IMG/VR virus record: IMGVR_UViG_3300030060_005656
Coordinates: 1 to 64,000 of that record
Source: a virus
DNA length: 64,000 nucleotides
Strand: one strand, 5' to 3'
The notes below the pieces were generated by a model that did no database searches, was not told where the DNA came from, and saw only the letters and a list, made by a program, of their open reading frames with translations. Below, piece by piece: positions 41,119 to 49,825 of the stretch. The position numbers and the translations under genes were made by a program. Numbering within the stretch: position 1 is the stretch's first letter; each line of letters starts with the position of its first letter.

Positions 41119-42190
41119 GTTGTGTTAATGCTTTACCCAAGTTAGTTGATTTTAACCAATCCGGTAAAGAAGAGTCATTACCTCTAGCTTTAGGTTTTGG
41201 TTTGGTTTTTGGTTTTTCGAATGGTCCTCTTCTTTTCTTTTCTCCTGGTTTTGTTGGTGCTATGGTTGGTGTTTTTACTGGGGCAGTATCTACGGGAGCT
41301 CCTATATAGTCTCCTTCATCATCTCTATCAGTTTCACTTAATTCCATACCACCTACAGCATTACCATTAAGTTTTATGTTACCTGATGGACAAATATTTA
41401 ACTCTATAATTTGTTCGTTTTCTGGGTTTTGGAGGTACCCATTCATGTGTCCGTCATCATCAAACCCATCAACTTCTACTGTCATAGGAGGTGTCATTTC
41501 TGAAGCGATATCCATAACCGTAGCAAATGAATCTTTTTGTGAATCAGTACCTATTGTATATGGTGAATCCGTATCCACACCATTTAAATTTTCTTTTATA
41601 GTTTTTATAAAATTTCCTTTTGTAATTGTTGGTAGTTCCCTAGATTCCACTAACGACATTATCCAACTCTCCAGAGCTTCTTGTTCATTTACATATTCAG
41701 GTAATTTTTCATAATCTGACTTACTCATCTTTGATGCTAATTTTTCTGCTGCTGCAGGGTTAACCGAGTATAAGTATTTTTGTTGAGCTTTGGAGGCAAA
41801 TTTTTCTTCCACTTCTTGTGGTAGTTCAACTAACAATGGTTCTCCATCTATATCAACTTCTGGATTTCCCATTGGGTCGGTTTCTATATTTTTTTCTTCT
41901 TCGGTTTTATATTCTTCATTTGTAGTTACTGTTACCGAACCATCATCATTAGGTGTTACAGTACCGTCAACATTTAACCCACCATCATCCTGTTTCATTT
42001 TATCTACTTCTGATTTAGTATATGTTGTTTTTGTTACAGTTTTCTTTTCAGCTTCATTGAAGAGTTTTTTACTTAGTGCTTTTAACTGTGTGTCTGAAAA
42101 TGAAGATAGGGTTCTATGAGTGAACCCTTCTTTTAAAAATCTTTTAACTAATTCTTTTCTATTATTTAACATGCTCGAATTTTTTATCAA
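41111..42190 (-). CDS. Uncharacterised 359-residue virion-like protein
   Basis: The N-terminus (NNRKELVKRFLKEGF) is a basic helix like the recurrent targeting-like motif. The middle has Thr-rich and acidic stretches, a helical part (KAQQKYLYSVNPAAAEKLAS) and a small beta part (MTVEVDGFDDDGHMNGYL). The C-terminal 60 residues are Pro/Lys-rich and probably disordered. No family is recognised. It overlaps both neighbouring genes. Confidence 0.5.
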   Translation of the reverse strand: MIKNSSMLNNRKELVKRFLKEGFTHRTLSSFSDTQLKALSKKLFNEAEKKTVTKTTYTKSEVDKMKQDDGGLNVDGTVTPNDDGSVTVTTNEEYKTEEEKNIETDPMGNPEVDIDGEPLLVELPQEVEEKFASKAQQKYLYSVNPAAAEKLASKMSKSDYEKLPEYVNEQEALESWIMSLVESRELPTITKGNFIKTIKENLNGVDTDSPYTIGTDSQKDSFATVMDIASEMTPPMTVEVDGFDDDGHMNGYLQNPENEQIIELNICPSGNIKLNGNAVGGMELSETDRDDEGDYIGAPVDTAPVKTPTIAPTKPGEKKRRGPFEKPKTKPKPKARGNDSSLPDWLKSTNLGKALTQHG

Positions 42191-42569
42191 ATTTTAATAT
42201 TATATCACGTGAATATAATTTATCTTTTACTTTTTGTAGTGTCTCCCCAAAATGAAAAACTAACCTTTCTTCATCACCATTCTCATAGTCTTCTTCATAT
42301 GTTTCCCACCCTAGAGCTATCACATTATCTAAAGCGTGTTCCATACTAAAATAATCTGAGTTTTGTACTAAATCTAAAGCTACTTTAGTATTATTTAATA
42401 CTCCGACTGTTTCAATATATTGTAATTCTGGAGGTCCTGGTTTACCATGTGCTGGTATAGCGTCCCATTCATCACCCCATAATTCTTCTGTTTCACTACC
42501 AAAAATAAATTCATAAATGTTCTCATTTTTGTAATTGGGTCCTAGTTCATTTATGAATAAAAGTTTCAT
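42162..42569 (-). CDS. Uncharacterised 135-residue conserved-looking phage protein
   Basis: It begins MKLLFINELGPNYK and has YEFIFGSETEELWGDEWDAI, a layout I have the impression of seeing in other phage proteins of unknown function. The rest alternates acidic loops with strands (RLVFHFGETLQKVKDKL). It overlaps the next gene by 29 bases and is 1 base from the previous one. No function can be assigned. Confidence 0.5.
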   Translation of the reverse strand: MKLLFINELGPNYKNENIYEFIFGSETEELWGDEWDAIPAHGKPGPPELQYIETVGVLNNTKVALDLVQNSDYFSMEHALDNVIALGWETYEEDYENGDEERLVFHFGETLQKVKDKLYSRDIILKFDKKFEHVK

Positions 42570-42570
42570 C

Positions 42571-43770
42571 CTACTTTATACTACCATCTTTTTTTATAAC
42601 TACTTTTTTGTTTGTGGATTCTAAAATTACATCCCCGTCCTTGTTTTCTTTATTTAATTTAATGTCCTGATTTTCTTTTAATACTTTTTTAATACTTAAC
42701 TCTTGTTCTACTGTTTTAGCTACTTTAGTTAGTTTATTTTCTTTTAGTACATTTTTTAATCTAGATTGTAAGTATTCTTTTGGGTCTACGGACTTAGTTT
42801 CTTTTTTTTTATCTTTTTTTGTAATATAAGATTCTAAAAGACTACCAACTCTTTGTTTTAGAGATTCCATAGCCATTTCTTCATCTTCCATATCCATATC
42901 TATCTCTTCATCACCCATATCCATGTCATCATCAGAACCTTCCATATCCATATCCATATCTACATCCATATCTACATCCATTTCTTCTTCATCACCATAA
43001 CTTGTTTCATCCTCTTCAAATCTATCTAACACATCTTCTTTGTCCTCATCATCTAAATTATCTAAATCAACAGCAGAAATGACAGAATTTAAAACATACT
43101 TAATATCTGAACTACCCATTTCTTCCTCAACGTCACGTAATTTTTGTCCTAACTTACCAGTTAACTTTTGGATTGATTTCATAAAACCTTCCATATCTTC
43201 TTCACCACCCATTTCATCTTCAACATCAACATCCATTTCTTCATCACCCATCTCATCTTCCATATCCATATCCATGTCAATATCGTCATCTCCCATATCG
43301 TCTTCCATATCCATGTCCATATCCATTTCTTCGTCACCACCTTCATTAGGTACATTTAAAACAAATTTTTCTTGTTCATCCATTTCATTATAGGCTTCAT
43401 CTACTTCATCATAAGCTTCATACATACTATCACCTTTTCCATCGTTATAAGCTTCGTTTAATGGTTTGAATATTAGATTCATTCTCTTAAGTGCAGCAGA
43501 ATAACTTTTAAACCTATCTTTCTTTTTATTCATTCCACCACTTATATAGTCTAATTCAGATTCATTGATACCTGATTTTAAATAATAACCATCCTTTTCT
43601 TGGATTATAGCATATGTTTTACCGTCTGCTGCTTTTTTACTGAATGAATTAGTGTTAGTGTGATACTCGTCATTTTTTTTGACTTCACCATAACGAGCAA
43701 TTTCCATGATTCTTTTAATCTTGTCTTGTCCCGTTAATTTTTCACTTCCTATAGGTTTTAATTTTCCCAT
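42571..43770 (-). CDS. Acidic repeat protein, 399 residues, probable head-core protein
   Basis: Two long runs of Asp, Met and Glu (residues about 148-195 and 265-300, units such as MDMDMED and DDMDMGDEE) dominate the protein. Between them lies a helical segment (FMKSIQKLTGKLGQKLRDVE) and the C-terminal 80 residues are basic (KKETKSVDPKEYLQSRLKNV). The composition resembles the scaffold protein at 32450 and T4-type core proteins. It may be a second scaffold or internal protein. No family is recognised. Confidence 0.5.
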   Translation of the reverse strand: MGKLKPIGSEKLTGQDKIKRIMEIARYGEVKKNDEYHTNTNSFSKKAADGKTYAIIQEKDGYYLKSGINESELDYISGGMNKKKDRFKSYSAALKRMNLIFKPLNEAYNDGKGDSMYEAYDEVDEAYNEMDEQEKFVLNVPNEGGDEEMDMDMDMEDDMGDDDIDMDMDMEDEMGDEEMDVDVEDEMGGEEDMEGFMKSIQKLTGKLGQKLRDVEEEMGSSDIKYVLNSVISAVDLDNLDDEDKEDVLDRFEEDETSYGDEEEMDVDMDVDMDMDMEGSDDDMDMGDEEIDMDMEDEEMAMESLKQRVGSLLESYITKKDKKKETKSVDPKEYLQSRLKNVLKENKLTKVAKTVEQELSIKKVLKENQDIKLNKENKDGDVILESTNKKVVIKKDGSIK

Positions 43771-43797
43771 TTTATTTATCTTTAATTTTAATTTATT

Positions 43798-44160
43798 TTA
43801 ACTATTTTGTCCACCATTACCAATTATTGTTGGTTTCCATATATCGGAAGATGCACCTGAATAATTAACAGCTGATGGTGCTGTTATTCCGGACATTATT
43901 GATAGACAACTACAATCATAACATAGAAAATATACTCCAACAGGTGCAGCTGTTAGTTGTCCTGGATTTAACAATAAATCTATATTTTCTGCTTCTCCTA
44001 GATTAAAAGTTACACCTCCTACTTGAAATGTGGCTGTACTAGCACTAGCTACTACACCCGTACATGCATATGTTTTGTAGGTTGTATTTCTACTATCGTA
44101 AAGCGTAGTGCCTCCGATAGGTGTTGTTGGGATAGAACTTCCTCCGTAATTTCCTGCCAT
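43798..44160 (-). CDS. Small beta-rich virion-like protein, 120 residues
   Basis: The protein is rich in Gly, Thr, Ser and Ala with strand-like alternation (TATFQVGGVTFNLGEAENID) and contains CYDCSC in the middle. It has no long helix. Its character suits a head decoration, tail or fibre component. A TATTTATA element lies 19 bases upstream. No family is recognised. Confidence 0.5.
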   Translation of the reverse strand: MAGNYGGSSIPTTPIGGTTLYDSRNTTYKTYACTGVVASASTATFQVGGVTFNLGEAENIDLLLNPGQLTAAPVGVYFLCYDCSCLSIMSGITAPSAVNYSGASSDIWKPTIIGNGGQNS

Positions 44161-44179
44161 AATTAATTAATTATTTATT

Positions 44180-44187
44180 TATAAATA
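44180..44187 (-). promoter_or_regulatory. TATTTATA element, putative late promoter
   Basis: On the minus strand GTATATTTATAAA ends 19 bases before the ATG at 44160 and fills the gap after the previous stop codon. Confidence 0.5.
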
Positions 44188-44190
44188 TAC

Positions 44191-44934
44191 TTAAATACGA
44201 GAAACATTTTCATCTAATGTAAGATTTTTATCTATTAGATAATTTCTAACATCATTTAATTTCTTTAAGTATCCATTTCTACGTAAAAATTTAAATGTTA
44301 AATTTTCATATGAGTACTCTCCTTTATCTTCTAATCCAGCTCCCCTATACTTTTTTATTTTATTTTTAAACTTCTGTATGTCGTCTAATACCTCATCAGG
44401 TTCTTGTCTTCTAGAGTTAACTTCAAATTTGTCTATTTGGGACATCCAATTCTTTGACTTATTTAATATTTTTTTGGAATCTATGGAAACTTCTTCTTCT
44501 TTTGGTTCTACTATCCAGTCATTATATAATACTGAATAAACACCACTAGCAAAATGTGGTTCCTTACTATCTTGCACATATATCTCAACATCAAAACCTT
44601 TAACTGTCACATCTCGTAGTGAATTCCATATAATTCTTTTACTGTCTAAATATTTTTTAAGTAATGGGTCAGTATTTTCAAAATCCATAAGTATGTGTAA
44701 ATCAACATCAGAAAATTCAGACCAATTAAAATTAGATAAAGAACCGGTTAAAGTTATATCATCTATATCTAACTCTACATCTACAAAATCTTCATAATCT
44801 TTAACTATATCTAATAAAGAAATCCTAATTTCTGGTTTCATTTTATAGCTTTCGCCATCATAATACCAAATATTAGGATTAAGTTCATCTTGTACTTTAA
44901 AGCTACTTATAATATTTTTGTTTGTAGTTTCCAT
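44191..44934 (-). CDS. Nucleotidyltransferase-fold protein
   Basis: Residues about 55-85 read TLTGSLSNFNWSEFSDVDLH followed by ILMDF, the G-S-x(n)-S-D-x-D signature of the nucleotidyltransferase superfamily, where the two Asp residues bind metal and nucleotide. A third carboxylate may be in FDVEIYVQD (about residues 115-123). The C-terminal half is helical. Members add nucleotides to RNA, proteins or antibiotics; the target here is unknown. It lies among virion-like genes with a TATTTATA element 4 bases before the start. Confidence 0.6.
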   Translation of the reverse strand: METTNKNIISSFKVQDELNPNIWYYDGESYKMKPEIRISLLDIVKDYEDFVDVELDIDDITLTGSLSNFNWSEFSDVDLHILMDFENTDPLLKKYLDSKRIIWNSLRDVTVKGFDVEIYVQDSKEPHFASGVYSVLYNDWIVEPKEEEVSIDSKKILNKSKNWMSQIDKFEVNSRRQEPDEVLDDIQKFKNKIKKYRGAGLEDKGEYSYENLTFKFLRRNGYLKKLNDVRNYLIDKNLTLDENVSRI

Positions 44935-44938
44935 ATAC

Positions 44939-44946
44939 TATAAATA
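44939..44946 (-). promoter_or_regulatory. TATTTATA element, putative late promoter
   Basis: On the minus strand CTATATTTATAGT ends 4 bases before the ATG at 44934. Confidence 0.5.
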
Positions 44947-44960
44947 TAGTTAAGAAAAGT

Positions 44961-45206
44961 CTACGACAATTTTTTGTATTTATAACTTTTAGAAATATTT
45001 TTAGAGAAGTAAGAACCTTGACTTTCCGCTAATCTCATTTGTGTGAATATCTTCATAGGTACTTTTTCATATGAATACTTACCCCCCTTTTTAAATTCAA
45101 CAATTAGTTCACTGGTAATAGTATTATACTCGGAACTTTTTAAGTTGGAGGAATCGTATTCATTTAAAATTAATTTACCCACTATTTTTTCTTTCTTAAT
45201 ACTCAT
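44961..45206 (-). CDS. KTSC-domain protein
   Basis: The protein matches the KTSC domain: NEYDSSNLKSSEYNTITSEL, then IVEFKKGGKYSYEKVPMKIF and AESQGSYFSKNISKSYKYKK. KTSC domains are small beta-rich modules, common in phages and next to Lys-tRNA synthetase, of uncertain function. I chose the start at 45206, 1 base after the glutaredoxin stop, giving 81 residues; an upstream start at 45254 would overlap glutaredoxin by 47 bases and add a low-quality extension. Confidence 0.75.
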   Translation of the reverse strand: MSIKKEKIVGKLILNEYDSSNLKSSEYNTITSELIVEFKKGGKYSYEKVPMKIFTQMRLAESQGSYFSKNISKSYKYKKLS

Positions 45207-45207
45207 T

Positions 45208-45642
45208 TTATTGTGGATTTTGTGCAGCTTGTACTTGTGGTTGTCCTGGACCATTATTAATTGGTGGTTGAGCTGGGATTTTACCGTTTATCTGTTGCAT
45301 AGTTTGGTTCATTTGATTTAACAATAAAGTTAAGTTTTTAACCGTATTATGTAGTTGGTCGATTCTTTCCTCAAACCTTAGGGTCTTCATAGGTGTATTT
45401 TTAAAGTGATTAATTTTACCAATTAACTCTTCGGGTGTTCTAAAATCTCTATTTGGTAACCAAATCTCTTCTTGCATTACAATAGTGGGTGTCATCCCGA
45501 TACCGGTAATCCTAACTAATTCATTCCATTCTTTTTCGTTATCTTTAGCTACTACTTCTTCGTATTCTAATTCTGCATTATTAAGTTGTTCCTTAATTCT
45601 ATTACAATAATGACATGTTGGGTTTGTGTATATTTTAAACAT
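45208..45642 (-). CDS. Glutaredoxin with C-terminal extension
   Basis: Residues 1-80 form a glutaredoxin: FKIYTNPTCHYCNRIKEQL with the redox pair Cys10-His-Tyr-Cys13, and GMTPTIVM with the cis-Pro loop. It would reduce disulfides or ribonucleotide reductase, as T4 NrdC does. Residues 85-144 are a helical coiled-coil-like stretch followed by a Pro/Gln-rich tail, not part of normal glutaredoxins. It is separated from dnaK by a terminator. Confidence 0.85.
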   Translation of the reverse strand: MFKIYTNPTCHYCNRIKEQLNNAELEYEEVVAKDNEKEWNELVRITGIGMTPTIVMQEEIWLPNRDFRTPEELIGKINHFKNTPMKTLRFEERIDQLHNTVKNLTLLLNQMNQTMQQINGKIPAQPPINNGPGQPQVQAAQNPQ

Positions 45643-45662
45643 AATTCTTTTTTTTTAAAATT

Positions 45663-45670
45663 TATAAATA
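45663..45670 (-). promoter_or_regulatory. TATTTATA element, putative late promoter
   Basis: On the minus strand TTTTATTTATAAA ends 20 bases before the glutaredoxin ATG at 45642 and follows directly behind the dnaK terminator. It would start the transcript for glutaredoxin and possibly the head operon. Confidence 0.45.
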
Positions 45671-45675
45671 AAAAT

Positions 45676-45707
45676 AATGAAAGGAAACTCTTTTGTTTCC
45701 TTTCATT
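45676..45707 (-). terminator. Rho-independent terminator after dnaK
   Basis: A 13-bp perfect stem (AATGAAAGGAAAC / GTTTCCTTTCATT) with a 6-base loop, 8 bases after the dnaK stop codon, followed on the minus strand by ATTTTTATTT. It separates dnaK from the virion transcript. Confidence 0.85.
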
Positions 45708-45715
45708 TAATTAAT

Positions 45716-47590
45716 TTACTTTACTTCTTCGTATTCTACATCTGTGGCGGATTCTTCAGAATTTCCTGTTGTGTCATCTGTCATATCTTGTTCGGTAGAT
45801 TCATACATCTTAGTACTAATTTCTTGCCAAGTACTGTTTAATTTTTCTGTTAAATCTTCTACCCCATCCATATCCTCTTCTTTACAAACTTCTCTAAGTT
45901 CTTTAATTGTGTTTTCTAGACGAGATTTATCGGTGTCTTCTAATTTATCCCCAAATTCCTTAATTTGTTTTTCGGTTTGGAACATCAGTGAGTCGGCCTC
46001 GTTTAACTTTTGAATTTTTTCTAGTTTTTTTGTATCTGCTTCTGAATTTGCCTCGGCTTCTTTTCTCATTCTCTCTATTTCATCGTCAGATAGACTACTT
46101 CCAGACTCAATCTTAATATTTTGTTGTTTACCAGTACCTTTATCTACAGCCTTAACATCTATAATACCATTTGCGTCGATATCAAAAGTAACCTCTACTT
46201 GTGGAATACCTCTTGGTGATGGTGGTATGTCTGTTAGTTGGAATTTACCTAAAGTTCTATTGTCAGTGGCCATTGGTCTTTCACCTTGTAAGACATGAAT
46301 GTCAACAGCTGGTTGGTTATCTACCGCTGTAGAGAAAACTTGTGATTTGGAGGTTGGGATTGTTGTGTTTGCATCTATTAATTTAGTCATTACCTGCCCC
46401 ATAGTTTCAATACCTAAAGATAGTGGTGTTACATCTAATAATAAAACATCATTTACGTCACCCGCTAAAACACCACCTTGAATGGCTGCTCCCATCGCTA
46501 CAACTTCATCCGGATTAACCCCTTTAGATGGTTTTTTATTAAATAATTTTTCTACAGCTTCCTGTACTGCTGGAATTCTAGTAGAACCCCCCACTAATAA
46601 AATTTCATCGATATCTGAAGCTTTTAATTTTGCATCTTTTAAAGCTTTTCTACAGGGTGTTAAACTTTTTTTAACTAAATCACTAACCATAGACTCAAAT
46701 TTTGCTCTAGATAAATTACGTACCAAATGTTTTGGTCCGGTATTGTCAGCTGTTATATATGGTAAATTAATTTCCGTTGTATTTGAGTTTGATAGTTCTA
46801 CTTTTGCTTTTTCTGCAGCCTCTCTAAGTCTTTGTAGTGCAGATGGGTCTTTAGATAGGTCCATACCATTTTCACTATTAAACTCATCTAATAACCACTC
46901 AATTATTTTTTCATCAAAATTATCTCCACCTAAGTGAGTATCACCGTTAGTAGATTTTACTTCAAACACACCGTCACCAAGTTCTAAGATTGACACGTCG
47001 AATGTACCACCACCTAGGTCATAAACAGCAACTGTCATATCTTTATTTTGTTTATCCATACCATAAGCTAATGCAGCAGCGGTAGGTTCATTTATAATTC
47101 TAAGCACTTCAAGACCCGCAATTTCTCCAGCTTCTTTTGTTGCTTTTCTTTGTTCGTCATTAAAATAAGCTGGTACTGTTATTACAGCTTGGGTTACTTT
47201 TTCACCAAGATAGTCTTCGGCTGTCTTTTTTAGGTTTTGTAGTACTACTGCTGAAATTTCTTGTGGTACATACTTTTTATCATTCACGTCTATAGTTACA
47301 ACACCTTTTGTTCCTTTAACTACTGAGTAAGGCATTTTTTTTGCTTCCTTACTAATTTCACTAAATTTACTACCAATAAATCTTTTTACAGAATAAATAG
47401 TATTTTTAGGATTTGTAACTGCTTGTCTTTTTGCTGGGTCACCCACACTACGGTCACCATCTTTAAAAGATACAATAGAAGGTGTGGTTCTTTTTCCTTC
47501 TGCATTTACAATTATTTCTGGGTTTCCACCCTCTACCACAGAAACACACGAATTCGTTGTTCCTAAATCAATTCCAATTACTTTTGTCAT
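45716..47590 (-). CDS. dnaK: Full-length Hsp70 chaperone DnaK
   Basis: The 624-residue protein is a complete bacterial-type Hsp70. The three signatures are present: [10 protein letters not shown] (5-14), [12 protein letters not shown] and [14 protein letters not shown], plus the linker [15 protein letters not shown] that transmits ATP-state changes to the peptide-binding domain. The helical lid and the C-terminal EEVK remain. It binds and refolds exposed hydrophobic peptides in an ATP cycle that needs DnaJ and GrpE, neither of which I see here, so host co-chaperones are probably used. It is divergent from a ClpC-like gene. Confidence 0.95.
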   Translation of the reverse strand: MTKVIGIDLGTTNSCVSVVEGGNPEIIVNAEGKRTTPSIVSFKDGDRSVGDPAKRQAVTNPKNTIYSVKRFIGSKFSEISKEAKKMPYSVVKGTKGVVTIDVNDKKYVPQEISAVVLQNLKKTAEDYLGEKVTQAVITVPAYFNDEQRKATKEAGEIAGLEVLRIINEPTAAALAYGMDKQNKDMTVAVYDLGGGTFDVSILELGDGVFEVKSTNGDTHLGGDNFDEKIIEWLLDEFNSENGMDLSKDPSALQRLREAAEKAKVELSNSNTTEINLPYITADNTGPKHLVRNLSRAKFESMVSDLVKKSLTPCRKALKDAKLKASDIDEILLVGGSTRIPAVQEAVEKLFNKKPSKGVNPDEVVAMGAAIQGGVLAGDVNDVLLLDVTPLSLGIETMGQVMTKLIDANTTIPTSKSQVFSTAVDNQPAVDIHVLQGERPMATDNRTLGKFQLTDIPPSPRGIPQVEVTFDIDANGIIDVKAVDKGTGKQQNIKIESGSSLSDDEIERMRKEAEANSEADTKKLEKIQKLNEADSLMFQTEKQIKEFGDKLEDTDKSRLENTIKELREVCKEEDMDGVEDLTEKLNSTWQEISTKMYESTEQDMTDDTTGNSEESATDVEYEEVK

Positions 47591-47662
47591 TTTTAATTAA
47601 TTTTCTTTTTTTTATTTGTTTATGAAATTATTTTCATTAGTTTTGTAGTACAATTACTGTAC

Positions 47663-47693
47663 CAAAAGTAATAAATAATAAGTAAGATGTCAA
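47663..47693 (-). promoter_or_regulatory. Bacteroidetes-type promoter of dnaK
   Basis: Read on the minus strand: TTG (47693-47691), 20 bases, TACTTTTG (47670-47663), a match to the Bacteroidetes TTG / TAnnTTTG consensus. The leader to the ATG at 47590 would be about 65 bases. The TTG overlaps one of two small palindromes. Confidence 0.65.
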
Positions 47694-47721
47694 ACCTGAC
47701 ATAACTAATGACATTTTGTCA
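47688..47721. promoter_or_regulatory. Paired palindromes, putative operator between dnaK and clpC-like genes
   Basis: Two adjacent palindromes share the half-site TGTCA/TGACA: TGTCA-AACC-TGACA (47688-47701) and TGACA-TTT-TGTCA (47709-47721), with 7 bases between. They overlap the TTG of the dnaK promoter and end 4 bases before the TTG of the opposite promoter. The arrangement suggests one regulator controls both genes. They do not match the CIRCE heat-shock operator. Confidence 0.5.
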
Positions 47722-47725
47722 GTGG

Positions 47726-47755
47726 TTGATTCTTATAAGAAATATAGTAAATTTA
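47726..47755 (+). promoter_or_regulatory. Putative Bacteroidetes-type promoter of the clpC-like gene
   Basis: TTG (47726-47728), 19 bases, TAAATTTA (47748-47755), a near match to TAnnTTTG with the final G replaced. The ATG is at 47769, so the leader would be short. Confidence 0.4.
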
Positions 47756-47768
47756 AATAAAAAAGAAT

Positions 47769-49805
47769 ATGATAGATTTTAGTGCGGACTCCGAAATGGA
47801 AGAAATTAGTGGGAAAGAGGAACCTACACAATCAAATAGTGAAAGTGGTACACCAATACTAGACAATTTTTCACGTGATTTGACTGCTCTTGCAGCAAAA
47901 AATAGATTAGACCCAGTTATAGGTAGGGATGATGAAGTTAAAAGAATAGTGCAAATTCTTGCAAGACGTAAAAAAAATAACCCAGTTCTTATAGGTGAAC
48001 CGGGTGCGGGAAAAACTTCCGTAGTTGAGATGTTAGCGACAATGATTCATAAAGGTCAGTGTCCTAGAAAATTATTAAATAAAAGAATAGTTCTTTTAGA
48101 ACTTTCTTCATTGGTTGCGGGTACCAAATATCGTGGTCAGTTTGAGGAGAGGATGAAAGCTATCATAGATGAGTTAAGAGAAAATAAGGATGTTATTATT
48201 TTTATAGATGAAATTCATACTGTGGTTGGTACTGGAAATTCTTCTGGGAATTTGGATGCTGCTAACATTTTTAAACCACCTTTAGCTAGAGGTGAAGTAC
48301 AGTGTATTGGTGCAACAACAATGGATGAGTACCGTGAAAAAATTGAAAAAGATGGGGCCTTAGAAAGAAGATTTCAAAAAGTAACTATAGAACCACCTAC
48401 ACTTAACGAAACTATTGAGATTTTAGAGAATATTAAGCATGTTTATGAGGACCATCATAATGTTATATATGATAAAAATTGTGTTGAGTTATGTGTTAAA
48501 TTAGCGGATAGATATATAAGTGATAGAGCTTTTCCAGATAAAGCTATAGACATTATGGATGAGGTCGGTTCGATGGTACAAATAGATGTTAAAACACCAA
48601 AATCTTTAGAGAAATTAAAAAATGAAATTGGTATATTAAAAAAGGAAAAGATTGATGTTGTTAAATCACAAGACTACGAAAAAGCTGCTGACTTAAGGGA
48701 TAAGGAACGTAAATTAACAACTAAATTAAAGACCTTAACTCAGAATTGGGAGGAAAAACAATCTTTACATAAAATTCCTGTCACAGTAGAGAATATAATG
48801 TCGGTGGTTTCTAAAATAACAAAAATTCCTTTAAGTAGAATGAATCAAAATGAAAAAAAGAATCTTCTTAATTTAGATAAACATTTAAAAAAGAGTGTTG
48901 TTGGTCAAGATAAAGCGATTGACACTATTGTAAAATCTGTAAGAAGAAATTCTGTCGGGATTAAGGAGTTAGATAAACCTATTGGTTCTTTTATTTGTTT
49001 GGGACCTACTGGTGTTGGTAAAACTCATTTGGCAAAAAAATTAGCTGAACTAATGTTTGGTTCGGAAGAATCAATGATTAGAGTCGACATGTCCGAATAC
49101 CAAGAAAAACATTCTGTATCAAGGTTAATAGGTTCTCCTCCAGGTTATGTTGGTTATAATGAAGGTGGTCAATTCACAGAAAAAGTTAGACAAAACCCAT
49201 ATTCTTTAATTCTTTTTGATGAGATAGAAAAGGGTCATCGTGAAATATTTAATATTTTATTACAAATTTTAGATGATGGTTATGTGACTGATGCTTCTGG
49301 AAGAAAAATAAATTTTAAAAATACCTTAATAATGATGACCTCAAACATAGGTGTTAAAAACTCACAAGATTTTAGTAATAGTTTAGGATTCACAACCAAA
49401 GCCTCTCAACAAACTGATAAAGAAAGAGTTAGAACAATAATCTCCAAATCTCTTAAAAATACTTTTAACCCTGAATTCCTTAATAGGTTAGATGATATTA
49501 TTATTTTTGAGACTTTAGGTAAAGAGAGTATTAAGAAAATTGTTAAAATTGAGTTGTCGCATTTAACATCTAGATTAGTAGAAAAGGGTTATACAATTAA
49601 GTTTGGCCCTTCTATTGTTGACCATATATGTAAGATTGGTTATGATGAAAAATTTGGAGCTAGACCATTAAAAAGGTCGATACAATCAGAAGTAGAAGAT
49701 TTTATTGCAGCTCAAATACTTAAGAGTGATGTTACCGAAGGGAAAGTTTATAGTATGAGTTATAATAAAACGACAGAAAAATTTAAATTGATTGAGAAAC
49801 AATAG
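47769..49805 (+). CDS. ClpC-like AAA+ unfoldase without N-domain
   Basis: The 678-residue protein has two AAA+ modules: Walker A GEPGAGKT (76-83) with IIFIDEIHTVVG, and GPTGVGKT (412-419) with a Walker B LILFDEIEKGH. Between them lies a UVR-like segment (QDYEKAADLRDKE, about residues 301-313), typical of ClpC and not of ClpB. The loop NSLGFTTKA (537-545) carries the L/I-G-F tripeptide that docks to ClpP. The usual 150-residue N-terminal adaptor domain is absent. It likely unfolds substrates for the host ClpP, as no ClpP gene is seen here. Confidence 0.88.
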   Translation: MIDFSADSEMEEISGKEEPTQSNSESGTPILDNFSRDLTALAAKNRLDPVIGRDDEVKRIVQILARRKKNNPVLIGEPGAGKTSVVEMLATMIHKGQCPRKLLNKRIVLLELSSLVAGTKYRGQFEERMKAIIDELRENKDVIIFIDEIHTVVGTGNSSGNLDAANIFKPPLARGEVQCIGATTMDEYREKIEKDGALERRFQKVTIEPPTLNETIEILENIKHVYEDHHNVIYDKNCVELCVKLADRYISDRAFPDKAIDIMDEVGSMVQIDVKTPKSLEKLKNEIGILKKEKIDVVKSQDYEKAADLRDKERKLTTKLKTLTQNWEEKQSLHKIPVTVENIMSVVSKITKIPLSRMNQNEKKNLLNLDKHLKKSVVGQDKAIDTIVKSVRRNSVGIKELDKPIGSFICLGPTGVGKTHLAKKLAELMFGSEESMIRVDMSEYQEKHSVSRLIGSPPGYVGYNEGGQFTEKVRQNPYSLILFDEIEKGHREIFNILLQILDDGYVTDASGRKINFKNTLIMMTSNIGVKNSQDFSNSLGFTTKASQQTDKERVRTIISKSLKNTFNPEFLNRLDDIIIFETLGKESIKKIVKIELSHLTSRLVEKGYTIKFGPSIVDHICKIGYDEKFGARPLKRSIQSEVEDFIAAQILKSDVTEGKVYSMSYNKTTEKFKLIEKQ

Positions 49806-49813
49806 TGTATGGA

Positions 49814-49821
49814 TATTTATA
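49814..49821 (+). promoter_or_regulatory. TATTTATA element, putative late promoter
   Basis: GGATATTTATAGG ends 4 bases before the ATG at 49826, just after the clpC-like stop codon. Confidence 0.55.
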
Positions 49822-49825
49822 GGCC

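Noticed and set aside
43040-43393. Plus-strand Ser/Ile-rich frame opposite the 42571 gene
   Set aside because: Complement of Asp/Met/Glu runs; no independent coding signal.
45744-46937. Plus-strand frames opposite dnaK
   Set aside because: dnaK is unambiguous on the minus strand; the frames are shadows of its conserved codons.
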